Assembly (NCBI RefSeq): GCF_025399195.1
Contig: NW_026252097.1
Span: 1 to 64,000 of the forward strand
Direction of reading: 5' to 3'
Source: Umbelopsis ramanniana AG
Lineage: Eukaryota; Mucoromycota; Umbelopsidomycetes; Umbelopsidales; Umbelopsidaceae
Length of the DNA: 64,000 nucleotides
In this document: in pieces, positions 33,563 through 45,757 of the stretch
Layout: every line of letters begins with the position of its first letter
Numbering within the stretch: the first letter of the stretch is position 1
Notes under the pieces: model-generated
Told to the model about the DNA's origin: nothing
Database searches by the model: none
What the model saw: only the letters and a program-made list of their open reading frames with translations
Made by a program: the position numbers and the translations under genes

Positions 33563-33928
33563 ATGACAAAGCTATTTGATTGTATTGCGGACTATTGCTA
33601 CGCATTAGTACAAGCGTCGAGGAAGGAGGTCAATAGCTGGACTTATGAGGTCCTTCAAAGAAACATTCAGCTGGCAGTCTATGTGGAATGCGAAATGGCT
33701 GTCTTGGAGGATAGCGACATAGAAGCCGCTCAAGAAGAAGCGTCTAGGTATAACAGAAGAGTTAGCGATCTCACCACGGGGATGCTGAGAGACGCTCACC
33801 ATACACTTTACAAGGCTTTAATTGGCAGTCCCTATCTGAGCAATGACATGTTTTGGCGAATAGTACAGACGTATCGGTTTCTCAATCGTCCCGACGAAAC
33901 ATGCGAGGAAACACTGATTCAGGTTTAA
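33563..33928 (+). CDS. hypothetical protein, about 121 residues or longer
   Basis: The frame runs on upstream of this ATG to about 33458, and its reading there (FQRKVVALQPICAGAALSQL) still looks like coding sequence, yet it has no ATG. An upstream exon is therefore likely. A TATA-like CTATAAAAAAATA lies at about 33392. The protein is alpha-helical in character, rich in Glu, Tyr and Ala, with a WTYEVLQRNIQLAVY segment. No signal peptide or known domain is seen. It sits between the carrier and the APSES gene. Coding is probable; the 5' end is not settled. Confidence 0.5.
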   Translation: MTKLFDCIADYCYALVQASRKEVNSWTYEVLQRNIQLAVYVECEMAVLEDSDIEAAQEEASRYNRRVSDLTTGMLRDAHHTLYKALIGSPYLSNDMFWRIVQTYRFLNRPDETCEETLIQV

Positions 33929-34350
33929 GAAGAAATTTTGTCATATAGTGCATTGCCTTTGAAATACTTCCTCTAACTGATGGTTATTGACATAGGATAT
34001 GTGCGCAAGGAGCCAAGAAGGCCATATACAACATAACTTGGAAAAAATGTTGAAGGTGATGAAATCGCCTTGATAGCATGAAAGCGGTTTCATTGGATTG
34101 TAAATAGATTGTACTTTAGCTTTATTAGAAGTAATGGTGCAGTTCAAGGGAAAAGAAGTCTGGTCAGATGAACGGGCGCGCGGATGAGAAGCGTTTCGTG
34201 AGATTGGGCAAACCAAAAAATTCGCGCGTAAAAATTTCCTGCAGAATGGAAAAATAAAGAAGGGCTGATTGAAATTTTTGGCCAAAACACGCTTCGTTTC
34301 TCCAACCAGGTCTATAAAGCGTCATTAGTGAAGCAGAATCAAAATTCACC
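33929..34350. promoter_or_regulatory. promoter region of the APSES factor
   Basis: 422 bp before the ATG. The sequence GGGCGCGCGG with ACGCGTAA-like CGCG patches at about 34170-34235 (ACGGGCGCGCG, TTCGCGCG) recalls MCB-type ACGCGT sites used by this factor class, but no perfect ACGCGT was seen. Confidence 0.35.
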
Positions 34351-36584
34351 ATGGACGCAACTACGCCTAAGCGTCCGCAACAGCCACAGATCTACAAAGC
34401 AACCTATTCAGGTGTGCCAGTGTATGAAATGCAATGCAAAGGCATAGCGGTAATGCGAAGGAAGGCCGACGCCTACTTGAATGCTACGCAAATTCTTAAG
34501 GTTGCCAACTTTGATAAGCCTCAAAGAACGCGAATATTGGAACGAGAAGTTCAGAAAGGACAGCATGAAAAAATCCAAGGTGGTTATGGAAAATACCAAG
34601 GTAGGCTGTCGATTGACTGGCATATTTTTACATCATTTGCATTGATTTTCTTACTCTATGATTGATAGGAACATGGGTGCCATTTGAAAGAGGAGTAGCT
34701 CTCGCTCGACAATACAAAGTTGACCAAATTCTACAACTTATTATCGACTTTGTACCGGGTGATACCTCCCCACCTTTGGCGCCGAAGCATGTTACAGCTG
34801 CCCATTCCAAGCCACGTAAGCCAAAGGAGCCAAAAGCGCCGAAGGAGCCTAAAGAGCCTAGAGAACCTCGAAAACGTAGACCAAAGACACTGTGGGAGTC
34901 ACACCACTCTGATGTCGAAGGCTCTTCTCAAAATAGCGATGGCGGCGAAAGTGATACTTCACGTCACATGGCGGTCGACCGACTGGGAACGCGAACTCCG
35001 TCTCCACTATCGCGACAAGGTCGTTCAGATGATGAGTTAGGTTACAAGAAGAAGCGACCTTCATCCCAAAATCATGCATCACAACTACTTTCTCCTTCTT
35101 ATCGGCCCGGCAGTCAGCGGAGTTCGCAACACCAGCATCGCCAGCAAGCCAAGCGTAGAAAAGTGCTGGAGGCCGAATACCTCCATCCGGGCAGTGTTGA
35201 TGATATGGATGAGGACGATCAACCATCCTTATATGCTCAACAGCTTTTGGATTATTTTGTCTCCAACTCCGATGAAGTACCTGATATCTTGACCCATCCT
35301 CCAGAGGATTTCGATATCGATGTCATTGTCGATGAGGAAGGTCACACAAGTTTACACTGGGCCGCTGCCATGGGAAGGTTGAACGTTGTGCATTTGCTCA
35401 TTTCCCAAGGCGCTGACATCTTTCGAGTCAATTATCGTGGACAAACTGCACTTATGCGAGCCGTCTTATTCACCAACAACTTTGATGCGAAATCCTTTGG
35501 TACGCTACTGGACCTCTTGCAAAAAACTATCTTCAATATTGACAAGAATGATCAAACTGTCTTTCATCATATTGCAAGCACAGCTGGCTGGCGGGGAAAA
35601 GTGCATGCTTCACGTTATTATATGGAATGTTTGATCGCCAAGTTGTCCAGTAATCGACATGAACTAGTAGCGCTACTCAACGTACAAGATGTTTACGGTG
35701 ATACTGCTTTGACCATCGCATCTAGAATCGCCAATAAGAAACTTGTCAAACTGCTCTTGGATGCCGGTGCCTCACCAGATATTGTCAATGAAGATGGAAA
35801 AGCTGCTCAAGATTACATTGTGGAGATCGAACAGAAAAGCCGACGCGATAAAGCACTCTTGGGTGCTGCGCTGAGTGATGGAGAAGCTGGATCAACCAAG
35901 AGTTTCAAGCGTAATGTTGCCGCTGTCCTTGGCCAGGCTATCAATCAAACGAAGGTTGTACCGACGGTGACCAAACTATTTGATGAGTTATCAACAAGTT
36001 ACGAAAAGGACATTCTCGACAAGGAGCAAGACTTACGAGAGGCTAAACAGATGCAACGAAGTATCAAACGAGAATTGATAGAAGTCCGGTCCAAATTACA
36101 CAACGTCAACAGCAAAGCAGATGTATTGACAGAGGCCGAAAACAAAGTTGATACCCTTCAATCTCAGTTATACCGATTGATTGAACAAAGCCAAAAGACC
36201 AAACTACACAAGTTGCTGGCAGAACAAGAGGCCCTCCCGCAAGAGCAGCTTAAACCACCCACTCCACCTTTGGCTCAAATTGATGATGAATCATCAGCCA
36301 GCTCAGAACTTATCCATAACGAATCCGGAAGCGAATCCAAACAGCCTGATCATGAATTGGAGAAGGCTGTAGAACGATTGCATATCGAGTTGAAGGAATT
36401 ACAAATGAAGCGAAAGTCACTAGTCAAGGAGATAAGCTACCGTCGAGCAAGTCCTGCCAGTGAACGTCATCAGGACTACAAACGACTGATCGCGTTATGC
36501 TGTGGAGTAGAGTACGACAATGTCGATCAGCTGCTCCATCCTCTTCTAGAAGCTCTTGAAACGGGTGACTCGCCTCAACCCTAA
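34351..36584 (+). CDS. APSES/ankyrin transcription factor, Mbp1/Swi4/Res class
   Basis: Two exons (34351-34600, 34669-36584) encode 721 residues. The APSES (KilA-N-like) DNA-binding domain spans about residues 14-115: [27 protein letters not shown], then [16 protein letters not shown]. The only intron lies in this domain. A Lys/Pro/Glu-rich basic stretch ([19 protein letters not shown]) may be a nuclear localisation signal. Ankyrin repeats occupy about 300-430 ([40 protein letters not shown]). A coiled coil follows at about 525-620, probably for dimerisation. By family it binds CGCG-core sites and drives G1/S genes in an MBF-like complex. Swi4 against Mbp1 cannot be told apart here. Confidence 0.92.
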
Positions 36585-37008
36585 TTTTTCTCATCGGTTC
36601 GTAACTTCTGTTTCATAACAATGTAATGTACGCTTCTTTATCCATTGCATTTCTTTCAAATCAGTACTTAAACTTGAACTGTACGTCATGACAGTTCGTT
36701 CCCCCTTACTTCAATTGTAATATATCGTTGCTCTACAAACTATAACCCCACTACCCTTCAAATAGTAACTTTTTCTTTTATTCTTTTTTTTTTGTTTCTT
36801 TCATAATAGTGAATACAGCTACCATTTTGTTTCAACACACCAACCGGTTCCTTTACATTGTAACATCCAAATTTATTAAGCAACAACTTGTGTTGCGCGA
36901 GTGGAATGACAGATGAAAATAATGAGGTTGTAACAAATGAAAAGTTTGTCAAATGAAAAAGTGTTTAGAACGATGAAAAAGAATGTGGTATGTCTACTAA
37001 TGATGTGT
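36585..37008. other. convergent 3' spacer
   Basis: 424 bp of T-rich sequence between two convergent genes, with no further gene. Confidence 0.5.
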
Positions 37009-40000
37009 TCATGCAGAAATGTTAGTCATAGTGCCAATGACATCAACAACATCTTCACTAGTGTCAACGTGATAGTTGGCGAGGGTCTTCTTGTCAGAAG
37101 GACCGACAGTGACGGCGAAAATATCGTCGTCCTTGATCGTCTCGGATCTACGCAGAGCACGGAACATGTCTTCGTCAGTCTTGTCGTCACCAGCGCAGAA
37201 GACGAAGTCGGCTTCGGGGTGGAGAGTAAGAATGCGCTTGACGATTTCTCCCTTGTTAATATTGATAGGGCGAACTTCCAAGTTCTTCTTGCCAACCAAA
37301 ATCTCAACAGGCAACTTTGAGACCACAGCGTTTTCGAGATGGTTTTGGCATTCCTTGGCTTGGAATTCACCATACTCTGGGTCAGCCATACGATAGTGCC
37401 AGGTCAACGCGCAGCGCTTGTGCTCGATGAAACTGCCTTGAGTTCTCTCGGTGTAGTAAGTGAAGATCTCAATGACATCGTTCTTCCAGCTCATATCAAT
37501 GGTATCGGTAAGGTTGATCCATTTGTTGGTGTCAGGTGCCTTCATAAAGCAACCATGCTCAGCGCTGAGGCCAAGTTTGGGTACACCGCCCAGCCAATCA
37601 TCCAATGCAGTCTATTGAGGTTAAAAGAAAATCAATGCCTATTCATATAAGACGCAAATATATCAATGTTCCACCCATTTCCAACTTACTTGATCACGAC
37701 CGGACACGACCCAAACAATGTTGTTGGGATCAGCACACAACTTGGTCAGATAGTCGAGCATCTCCTTGGAAGGAGTAGCGGCATTAGGTTGAGTGCGAAT
37801 GGGTGTGAGTGTTCCCTGCATGACGATAAAAGAAAGCGTGAGTCAATATGAGCCAAGGATTACAATAGGTGCCTCGTGTAACTTACATCGTAGTCAAAGA
37901 ACAAAACTCTCTTCTTGGCAGCCTTGTATCGGGTCTTCAGCTTTTCGTAATCCAAGATATCAGTGATAGTAGATTGATCTGGCTTCTCAGAAGCAGCAAT
38001 CAACTCTTTGACAAGTGTGTCGGCCCAGTACTCGGAAGTATGTCCAGCGACGTGGTTGAACAATTTCTGTTGTAGGCAGAGAAACTCATTTAATATATAC
38101 TACCAACCGCATAAACCGCCAAGGAATGTATGCACTTACAATCTGTTTGGCTGTCTTTCTATCTTCACTCATGGTAAGGCAGTCATTGACAGCAGCAGCA
38201 ACCTCAGCGTAATCCCAGGGATTGACCATCTTGGCTGCACTCAAGCTTCCAGCGGTACCAGTGAATTCGGAAAGAATCAATGGACCATGATTCTCCTGTT
38301 GGCAGATGATGTATTCCATACTGGTGGTATTCATACCGTCACGGATAGAGGTAATCAAGCCAACATCAGCCACAGTAAGCAGAGCGTAGTATTCATCACG
38401 ATCGATATGCTGATGGAAGTGGTGAACAGGAGTGAACTCGAGTGAACCGAATTTACCATTGATCTGGCTAACAAGTTCCGAGACCTTCGTTTCGAGCTTG
38501 CGTGATTCAGTAACGCCTGGTGACGTGACTTGAATCAAAACAACCTTGTTTCTCCACTCTGGATAGTCGGTAAGAAGTTTTTCAAAGGCATTCAACTTTT
38601 GAACAACGCCCTTGACGGGATCGAGCTTATCGCGACCAACAATGATCTTCTTGTCTCCGTACATTTCTCTGATAGCAGCAATCTTGGGAGCAACACCAGG
38701 ATCTTTACGATAACGGTTGATCTTATCCACATCCACACCAATGGGATAGGTTCCGACTGATACAAGCTGACCTTTAGCATCTACTCCGGAAGGTGTTGAT
38801 TCATAACCAAGGACACGGGTACAGCAAGAAATGAAATGTCTGGAGTACGAGTAGGTCTGCATGAGAGTAAAGAAAGGTATTAGCACACCATGTTTTCCAT
38901 TGCGAGATTTTCAAGTGAATGCATCCTCTATACCTGGAAAGCAACAAGACTGGAACCAAGCATTCCCTTCAAAATTTGATCACGTCCTAAAAATCATGGA
39001 AAAGTTGTTTAAATCATGACCTACTACGTACCGTTCAATATGAAGGTCACTTACTTGGAAGGCATCTGAAGATCTCTGAACTAGGGAATGGAGCATGGAT
39101 GAAAAGACCAGTGTGAGCTTGAGGGAGCCTTGCCCTGAGCATTTCGGGGACCAAAAGCAAATGGTAGTCGTGAATCCAAACTGCGGAGGTTGAAGAAGCA
39201 GCGGGAATATATTGGAAGGTCAGTGCATGATGTAACCATTGGTCACTTAATAATTTTCCCCCCAAAATATTTACCTATATCACCAGGCTTGTACACACTG
39301 ATAATCGCATCAGTGAAGGCTTCATTCACTTTAACGTAGTCATTAAAATACTGGTTTTCAGCCGATCCATTGGTGACTTCATTCCACAAGACATAGTGGA
39401 AAAGTGGCCAAAGGACTACAACAACGAGAATAATCATCAGCATTCACGCATTCTCATTCCATAACACCACACCACACCCATGCTCACCTTTTTTACAATA
39501 TCCTTCATAATGACCAGCAGACACCTTGCTGTCCAGGAAGATAGGAATGATATTACCAGCATCCTTCAACAACTTCTTGATGGTTTCCTTATCGCTGTCA
39601 TCAAGATCCTCTGTTGTAACGGTGTCACCATCTTCATTTTCCAAGGCTCCAGGTGATCCTAGGTACACACAATCCCAGGATTTCTTGAGGGCCTCTAAAC
39701 CGGAGTACATGGCCGAGTGACCACCACGCTGAGTCAATTTCCAATCTGGTGACTCGCCAATGGTGATTTCTGTTTGTCGTCTCTTCTTCAAGCGAGAGAT
39801 AGGAGCATCACCACCTGCAATAGCTAGAGTTTGCGTTCCAGTTCCAGGAACAATGCTCTTCAGCTTTTCCAAAATGGTTGGTTCCTTTTGGTGTTCAACC
39901 TTCTTGACACAGTTGTATTGAATATGGTTGGTCACATTGATGACCTTGCCATGGAAAGTAGGCTTATCCTCTCCGGCAAATGGGAGGAAGGATTTGATAG

Positions 40001-40040
40001 CTTCAGTGTCTATTCCTGGTGTGGTAGGAATGTGAGGCAT
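37009..40040 (-). CDS. TPS2: bifunctional trehalose-6-phosphate synthase/phosphatase
   Basis: Eight exons (39488-40040, 39275-39415, 39055-39180, 38934-38986, 38140-38856, 37887-38066, 37690-37815, 37009-37611) give 832 residues. The first about 520 residues are a GT20 (GT-B) synthase-like domain: VLWPLFHYVLW, VWIHDYHLLLVPEMLR, IHAPFPSSEIFR, GRDKLDPVKG with the sugar-phosphate-binding Arg and Lys, and SEFTGTAGSL. The C-terminal HAD phosphatase has FFDYDGTLTP (Asp nucleophile), SAEHG and CAGDDKTDEDMF. It should dephosphorylate trehalose-6-phosphate; whether the GT part is active or only structural is open. The N-terminus carries an insertion of about 100 residues with KKRRQ. Trehalose protects spores and hyphae from stress. 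Confidence 0.94.
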
Positions 40041-41138
40041 GTCGTGTAGAAAATGAAAGAAAGAGGTGAAAGAGAATAAGAAAATCCCGAGAATCAACGC
40101 AATGCAGTAAAGCCCTTGGGATTATTTTCCAGTTCCGCTGAATCTGATTCCGTGACTGCTACTCCCTTACATGGAAATGACGTGATACCCGTTTTGCGAA
40201 CAGTGACAGAAGTGGACCTTTCGGGGTGAGATCCATTGTTTGCGATAAGAAACGAGCAATCACCTTGCACACGTGGCTCATCTCCACGAAACAACGCGAT
40301 GTTTTTACACAAAATAAACCAGAGCTTTGTTGTACGTGTTTTTATTTTACTATCGACGCTTTGTAGCGATGTGCAAAAATCCGTTCGTTTTGATGATGTT
40401 ATGTTTTTGAGAGCTTGCTTTTACATCGTAGCAACCATCGGTATTTAAAATGCAAGCTGAGCCAAAATTGAAAACTTGCGGTCTGGAAGGTACTGAGATG
40501 ATATTTGACAAAAGACGTTTGAAAAGTATCCCCTAAACAGCTCGCAGAGGTCGCACCAAGCGATGCCAGGAATATTTAAATAGAAGCGAAGCGTTTGGGA
40601 TTCTGGTCTTCTTGCTAGTGTACGGTAGGAGTTTGTCTTCCTTATAGCAGCTGGTTAGCTTGCTGTCCTCTTCTATCCGTTATCGTATATACAATCTTTG
40701 GTGTATATCACTTTTGAATGTGGATACAAACCGGTCTGACAACTTGCCAGATGTAGAAAATGTAATGGATGACATGCCAACCGCCATGGAATGGGGTTGA
40801 TGATAACCTGTAAGACAAGTCCGTAATGATATGTTTTGACTCCTTTCAAAATACCATCGTTATAATAACCGTGTGTCTCCTTCCAAGCCCCACACTCTAG
40901 TGACATTTTACGTTGCCGCCCATCTGCCGGGGTGATACTTGCCTTCACGTACATATTTTGCTCCAAGCGTTATTGTCACCATCCTAACTGACCGAGTTTT
41001 TCTTCCCTACATTCCAAATCATCACTATTTGTCAGATTGCAAAGCCATTTGCGTCAGAAACACTTTGTTCTTGGTGTCGACACAAGAAAAGAATGATATT
41101 GAAGCATTCTGGAGAAATGAAATAAAAGTGTCACAAAC
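40041..41138. other. divergent intergenic region, TPS2 / COQ11-like
   Basis: 1.1 kb between the two start codons. No gene was seen. It must hold both promoters; an ATCCCCTAAAC at about 40529 is close to the stress element CCCCT, a weak hint only. Confidence 0.45.
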
Positions 41139-42031
41139 ATGCGCAACTATTTAAAATTTTCATGTTTGACGCAATGCAAAAACCTCAAACGCCAACACTT
41201 GCGCTCCGCACTTATCTTTCTTTCATATTCTTCTACCATGACAAAACATAGACTCGCCATCATAGGAAAAGGCCTTGTAGCTTCGGCTATTGCTAAGCAG
41301 GCCGCAACCACATATGGCTCAGTGACCATGGTGTCACGTAGCAAACCTCTTGAAATGGACCAACTACCCGACCGCGTTAGTCATGTTCAAGGTAACGCTC
41401 TGCACCCTTCGCCATTCTCAGACGTTATACGAAGTGCTGACGCAGTGGTGTCGACTGTCGGTGTCATTAAGGAAAGCAAAGGCGAGGACGGAACGTTTGA
41501 AAGACTAAACCGAGACGCCGTTGTTAGTGTGGCGCGTGAAATGGTCAAAACCCAGCCGCCGAACTTGGATCGCCGATGCCTGGTGTACTTCTCAGCTGCT
41601 AATGCTCCACCCGGATTCCTGCTCGATCCTCGCTACATCAACACCAAGAGAGAAGCTGAAGAGGCCTTGTTATCAAATGAATTCAAAGATAAGTTGCGTG
41701 TTGTTATTGTTCGGCCAGGTAAGGAAGCGTCTATGAGTCATCAAACGCAGTAGGCCGCTGACTTTTTTTTTGGTTGTTAGGCATCATTTATTCTATGACC
41801 CAGAGAAAGTTTATGCTACCCATTGCTGTAGAAACCATGCTTGTTTCTGCCCTTCTTCGACCCTTCCGCCATCATCTTCCCGATGCCATGCAGTTCATGG
41901 CTGATAAACCTCTGTCCGACGACATTGTCAGCATGGCCGTCCTGGAAGCAATCAAAAAGCCCGATGTGCATGGAATTATCGGAGTTGATGAAATTCAGGA
42001 ATTATCCAACCTCTGGCGCAAGCGTCAGTAA
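41139..42031 (+). CDS. COQ11: COQ11-like mitochondrial NAD(P)-binding protein
   Basis: Two exons (41139-41718, 41781-42031) give 276 residues if the first ATG is used. The first 33 residues hold Lys and Arg but no Asp or Glu, as in a mitochondrial presequence; the next ATG (41238) opens directly on MTKHRLAIIGKGLVASAIA, the Rossmann glycine loop. VVSTVGVIKESKG, LVYFSAANAP and TKREAEEALL resemble the atypical SDR family of Coq11 and NDUFA9. In yeast Coq11 belongs to the coenzyme Q synthome. The Tyr-x-x-x-Lys of classical SDRs appears as YINTK. The family is fairly sure, orthology to COQ11 likely. Confidence 0.8.
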
Positions 42032-44177
42032 ATATGCCAAATAGCACTTGTACAATAGATGTAGAAGAGAGTGGAAATTTTGTCAAATGAGTTCAATAGA
42101 GTAGCAGTAAGCAATGGAACAAATAAAAGTTATAAGTATAATGGGATGTGATCGAACGTTTGCGATGTGAAGGAAGTGTTCTACGACCAATCGGAGAAAG
42201 GGATCTGACATGTTCCAAAAGGATCTTTCAAGTCATATATCAATTTTGTTAGCCGTAAATTGCCATTATGTCTTTCTGCTTCGCCAATTTGTCAACACCA
42301 TACCATTACAACTGGTTTGGCATCCCTCTATGTTGATCTCCTAGTTCCATTGTGATATAGACTCGCTATGGGGTTCTCCTTACTCCTATTCTACACATCT
42401 CGCTTAGTCGAAGCTTATGTTACTAGACTGCTTTTTCTATAGACAATCGTAGGATAGTATCACCTGAGCGAAACGGCAAAGTAAGAGCGAATAGTACAGC
42501 CAAGGATATCCTTGTTTGTACTGAGTGAATAATTCACACCGCATTATAAATAAAGTATGTGCCAAACCTTCCAACAGAATATTTTGTTCTATACAGCTCA
42601 TCTGAATTAGCCCCTTACACTAATGGCAATCGAACATTATAGAATCAATTCATACGCTTTGTATATAAAAAGTCTGTACTGCTCGTCTGAGCGTTGATTA
42701 ATTGTCTTTTCTCAACTGATTCGATATCAACTCATTCAAAGACTAATCTCCATGAAGTATATGTCTGAAGTATGACACCATCCGATCTATGACCCCTTAC
42801 AACTATGGCATCATTTATCGTCCTTATACCAATTGATGTTATCTTGGACTCAAAATTAACACTACATTTAGAACCTCAAAGCAGCAGAGATGATTCCAAG
42901 CTCATAAGTGTTATTTTCTGGCTTTGGTTACTCACTCATCGTTCACAGCGACGCAAGTGACTTGGTTCATTACCGCATCCACATATAGATGCAGGTTTAT
43001 GCTTCAAAAGAAATGACAATTTTGTCAGTTACTAACAGTTACCAAAACATTCAACCGGTTTTTAAATCGTTACAGCTATGACTAGCGCTTTTACGCATCA
43101 GAAATTTGAAAAATACTATACATTCCCATGTGTGGTAATGCTCTAATGCTTGTATTGAGCTGGACTTGCTACAACCATGCATCAAGGTACATCCTGCAAG
43201 GGATAGAAGACCATAGAAGAATTGAAGATAATTGACCTGATATGCTCCATAATTATAACGCTTTTGGGCTTGCAGGCGCATCCAGCACTTTGACAAAGTG
43301 TTTGTTAGGCTTAACACAGCAGCAGGAGTGCAGGTTCAAAAGGAGGGGAGTACTTTCTATTTTTTGCTGCGTTGCATATCAGTTTGAAAGATGTACAGAT
43401 TGGAAACCCTGGTAGAGCCCAGAACAAAATATTATTAGTCGTCATGTTACTGCCAACCATCTCCAATATCTATCTGCAAGCGACAAGTGTAAAAAAAAAA
43501 ACTCTTTCTGAAACAGCCATTTCCTACGACCGACGCACATTCAGTATGGTGTGGATATTGTCAATCATTTTGTGTACCACAAACAAGATCCAAAAGGTAA
43601 TGGCTGCCTACAAGAAAAAAATACTACCCATATCGTACTTCTGAGTATACTCAGATGTTGTAAAGCTCTCCTCCTTAAACGTTTTTGTTGATATGACGCT
43701 ATAGTATGACAGTGCCTGTGCGAAGCAAAAGCCTTAGAGTACGAGTAATGAGCGTTTAATACTCCTAACTTTGACCGTTGAAAAACACCACGGCCTTCTC
43801 TTGCTTGTTGCGCTCTATCTATACCATTGCAATAAGTTGTAGGAACAGATGAAAAGGTTCATCAATACATCTATATCGATCACACTGAATCGAACTTGCT
43901 GCTGCATCTTCCCCTATCCCCTTGCCAAGTCTGACGAAAGGAGGACTGTTATTTGACTTGTGTCATTGACTTTCTCGATGATGAGATGGACATAGTCTCA
44001 TTACGCAATTGATAGTATAATAATTCATGTTGTTTATTTCTGTAACCTTTCATTGGTAAAGATTTCAGTGGCCATATGGCTTTCCAGCATGTAATAAGAT
44101 CATGGCCAAACAATGGACCGGCTTAGCCATGCTCCTTAACCCTTTGGGGAGGACAGTGGACTCTCCTGGGTTGCACA
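42032..44177. other. long intergenic region
   Basis: 2.1 kb with no supported gene. A perfect 14-bp palindrome CTGAGTATACTCAG lies at 43641-43654. Short frames at 43051-43317 (minus) and 43372-43644 (plus) lack coding character. Confidence 0.5.
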
Positions 44178-44185
44178 TATATAAA
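44178..44185 (+). promoter_or_regulatory. TATA box of ten-cysteine peptide 1
   Basis: TATATAAA lies 65-72 bp before the ATG at 44250. Confidence 0.5.
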
Positions 44186-44249
44186 TTAACATATGACCAA
44201 CGATAAGTGCTCGAGAATCTTCGTACTTTCATTCCTTCACCTTATTACA

Positions 44250-44537
44250 ATGTACAAAGTCACAATCCTACTCTTCTTACTTTCGATAATTGCTGGAGTT
44301 CTATCATGTGGACAAACGGCATGCCAGTTTAACATGTTGTCAGGAGGTCGCTGCTATTATTCATGTCGGTATAATGAATGTCAACAAGACACCAAAACCA
44401 CTCGAGCACAATTCATGGGAGCAATGTTATCAAGAGAATTTGAGTGTAGAGAAGAAGGCGCAACAGATTTTTCATGCTTCAGAAGTGCGCCATTGGGAGA
44501 CTGCTCAAATTTTCAATGGTTCTGCACGCAATGCTGA
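44250..44537 (+). CDS. secreted ten-cysteine peptide, copy 1
   Basis: 95 residues, no intron. The start at 44250 (MYKVTILLFLL) aligns with the other two copies; the frame opens further upstream but without homology. A signal peptide of about 18 residues ends just before the first cysteine (VLSCGQ). The mature part holds ten cysteines spaced C-x4-C-x9-C-x3-C-x4-C-x21-C-x9-C-x8-C-x6-C-x2-C, so five disulphides are possible. No known defensin or hydrophobin pattern fits. Being secreted, small and in a tandem family, it may be an antimicrobial or host- or competitor-directed peptide, which is inference. This copy is the most diverged of the three. Confidence 0.85.
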   Translation: MYKVTILLFLLSIIAGVLSCGQTACQFNMLSGGRCYYSCRYNECQQDTKTTRAQFMGAMLSREFECREEGATDFSCFRSAPLGDCSNFQWFCTQC

Positions 44538-45421
44538 CCAAAGACCACAGTAAAATCATGACCACAGGCTGGTCGTTGATATAATAGCTAGACGTAATTG
44601 ACCTGCTAGATAACCGAAAACCGAAATATACTTGAGGGATAATAATTAATAAAGGATCAGGTGTTTATTTTGGCCTGCAGCAGCTACTGCATAATCAATT
44701 TGGTGGCGAATGGTTGATTGTTGTAAAATTATAGTACCATTGCCATTCCCAGGAGTGAACAGAAAAACCGTTATTGTAGTATTCAATATTTATCAGCAAG
44801 CTTTTGGCTACCGTCTGTCAATCACTCATTGTGATAAATCAGATAATGAATACTAGAGTCTGCGAGTTCAGATGACGTACTAAGCAAAAGCAAAAGTAAT
44901 TCAAAATTAATCCCCTTTCCATGACGGATACACTAAGTCGTCACATCCCTCGGTCTCCTTCTCTTGTACAATGATATTTTGATCATTGACAGAAACATTT
45001 CTTTTGTCCGCCAGTCAAAAAAAAAAAAAAATTGGTATAGCTGGGCAAAATTTTTCAATCGCACTGATTTATTGACCCTTTATCTTGGACCGACTCATCG
45101 AACGAACTCTCCTGAACCAAGACCAGTCGCGGTGACATCTTATGAAACTAACTTTAGGAGCTATCCCCTGACTCCCTTTCGAATAGTCCGTCTCCGAATC
45201 TTGGGGAACTAATATTTTTTGCGCTAGGACAAAGTGAATAGCTGTAAGATGATATTCCTTCAGTTGCAATTTTAACGTCAATCTTTTAAACCGAGATCAA
45301 ATCTCGATGCTAAGTAAGTCCCGTCAAATATGCTCTATCGGCACCTCACTGTCTACCCCACTCCTTTCTCCTGTCCATATTGTGGCTTGCAAGTAGCAGA
45401 AATACGGAGGTGAGTTCAATG
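44538..45421. other. intergenic within the peptide array
   Basis: About 880 bp. A poly-A run is at about 45018. No gene seen. Confidence 0.45.
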
Positions 45422-45433
45422 CCTATAAGAATG
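45422..45433 (+). promoter_or_regulatory. TATA element and shared promoter block of peptide 2
   Basis: CTATAAGAATGA is preceded at about 45398-45416 by GCAGAAATACGGAGGTGAG. Both parts recur before peptide 3 at the same spacing. Confidence 0.6.
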
Positions 45434-45475
45434 AAGCAAGTCAAGCTTGTAAAACCACTGACCTTTATATCAACC

Positions 45476-45757
45476 ATGTACAAATTATCTATACTGACAA
45501 TCCTATTCACAGCTTCTGTGGCCCTTTCATGTGAGGAAGCTTGCAAGTTTGTTTCATTCCAGAATGGACGGTGCGTTTTTCAGTGTCGAAATGGTGCCTG
45601 TAGCCGTACAGCAAAGAGCAACAAGGTGGACTTCTTGAACTCTCTTCAAGCAAGGAACTTCGATTGCATATCAGAAAACACCGATTCCATAATTTGTTCA
45701 CCTCAATCTTTCAACGGGGAGTGCCAAAAAATGAATTGGTCCTGTCCCGGCTGCTGA
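45476..45757 (+). CDS. secreted ten-cysteine peptide, copy 2
   Basis: 93 residues. The signal peptide MYKLSILTILFTASVALS is almost the same as that of copy 3. The cysteine spacing is C-x3-C-x9-C-x3-C-x4-C-x21-C-x9-C-x8-C-x6-C-x2-C. Between cysteines the sequence differs strongly from its neighbours (for instance SRTAKSNKVDFLNSLQARNF against HQPAPHHRNAFLSGLAQKGH), the pattern expected when the fold is kept while the surface changes. The gene has no intron and its promoter is shared with copy 3. Confidence 0.87.
   Translation: MYKLSILTILFTASVALSCEEACKFVSFQNGRCVFQCRNGACSRTAKSNKVDFLNSLQARNFDCISENTDSIICSPQSFNGECQKMNWSCPGC

Noticed and set aside
43641-43654. CTGAGTATACTCAG palindrome
   Set aside because: Short, alone in a gene-free gap, and no repeat partner was found.
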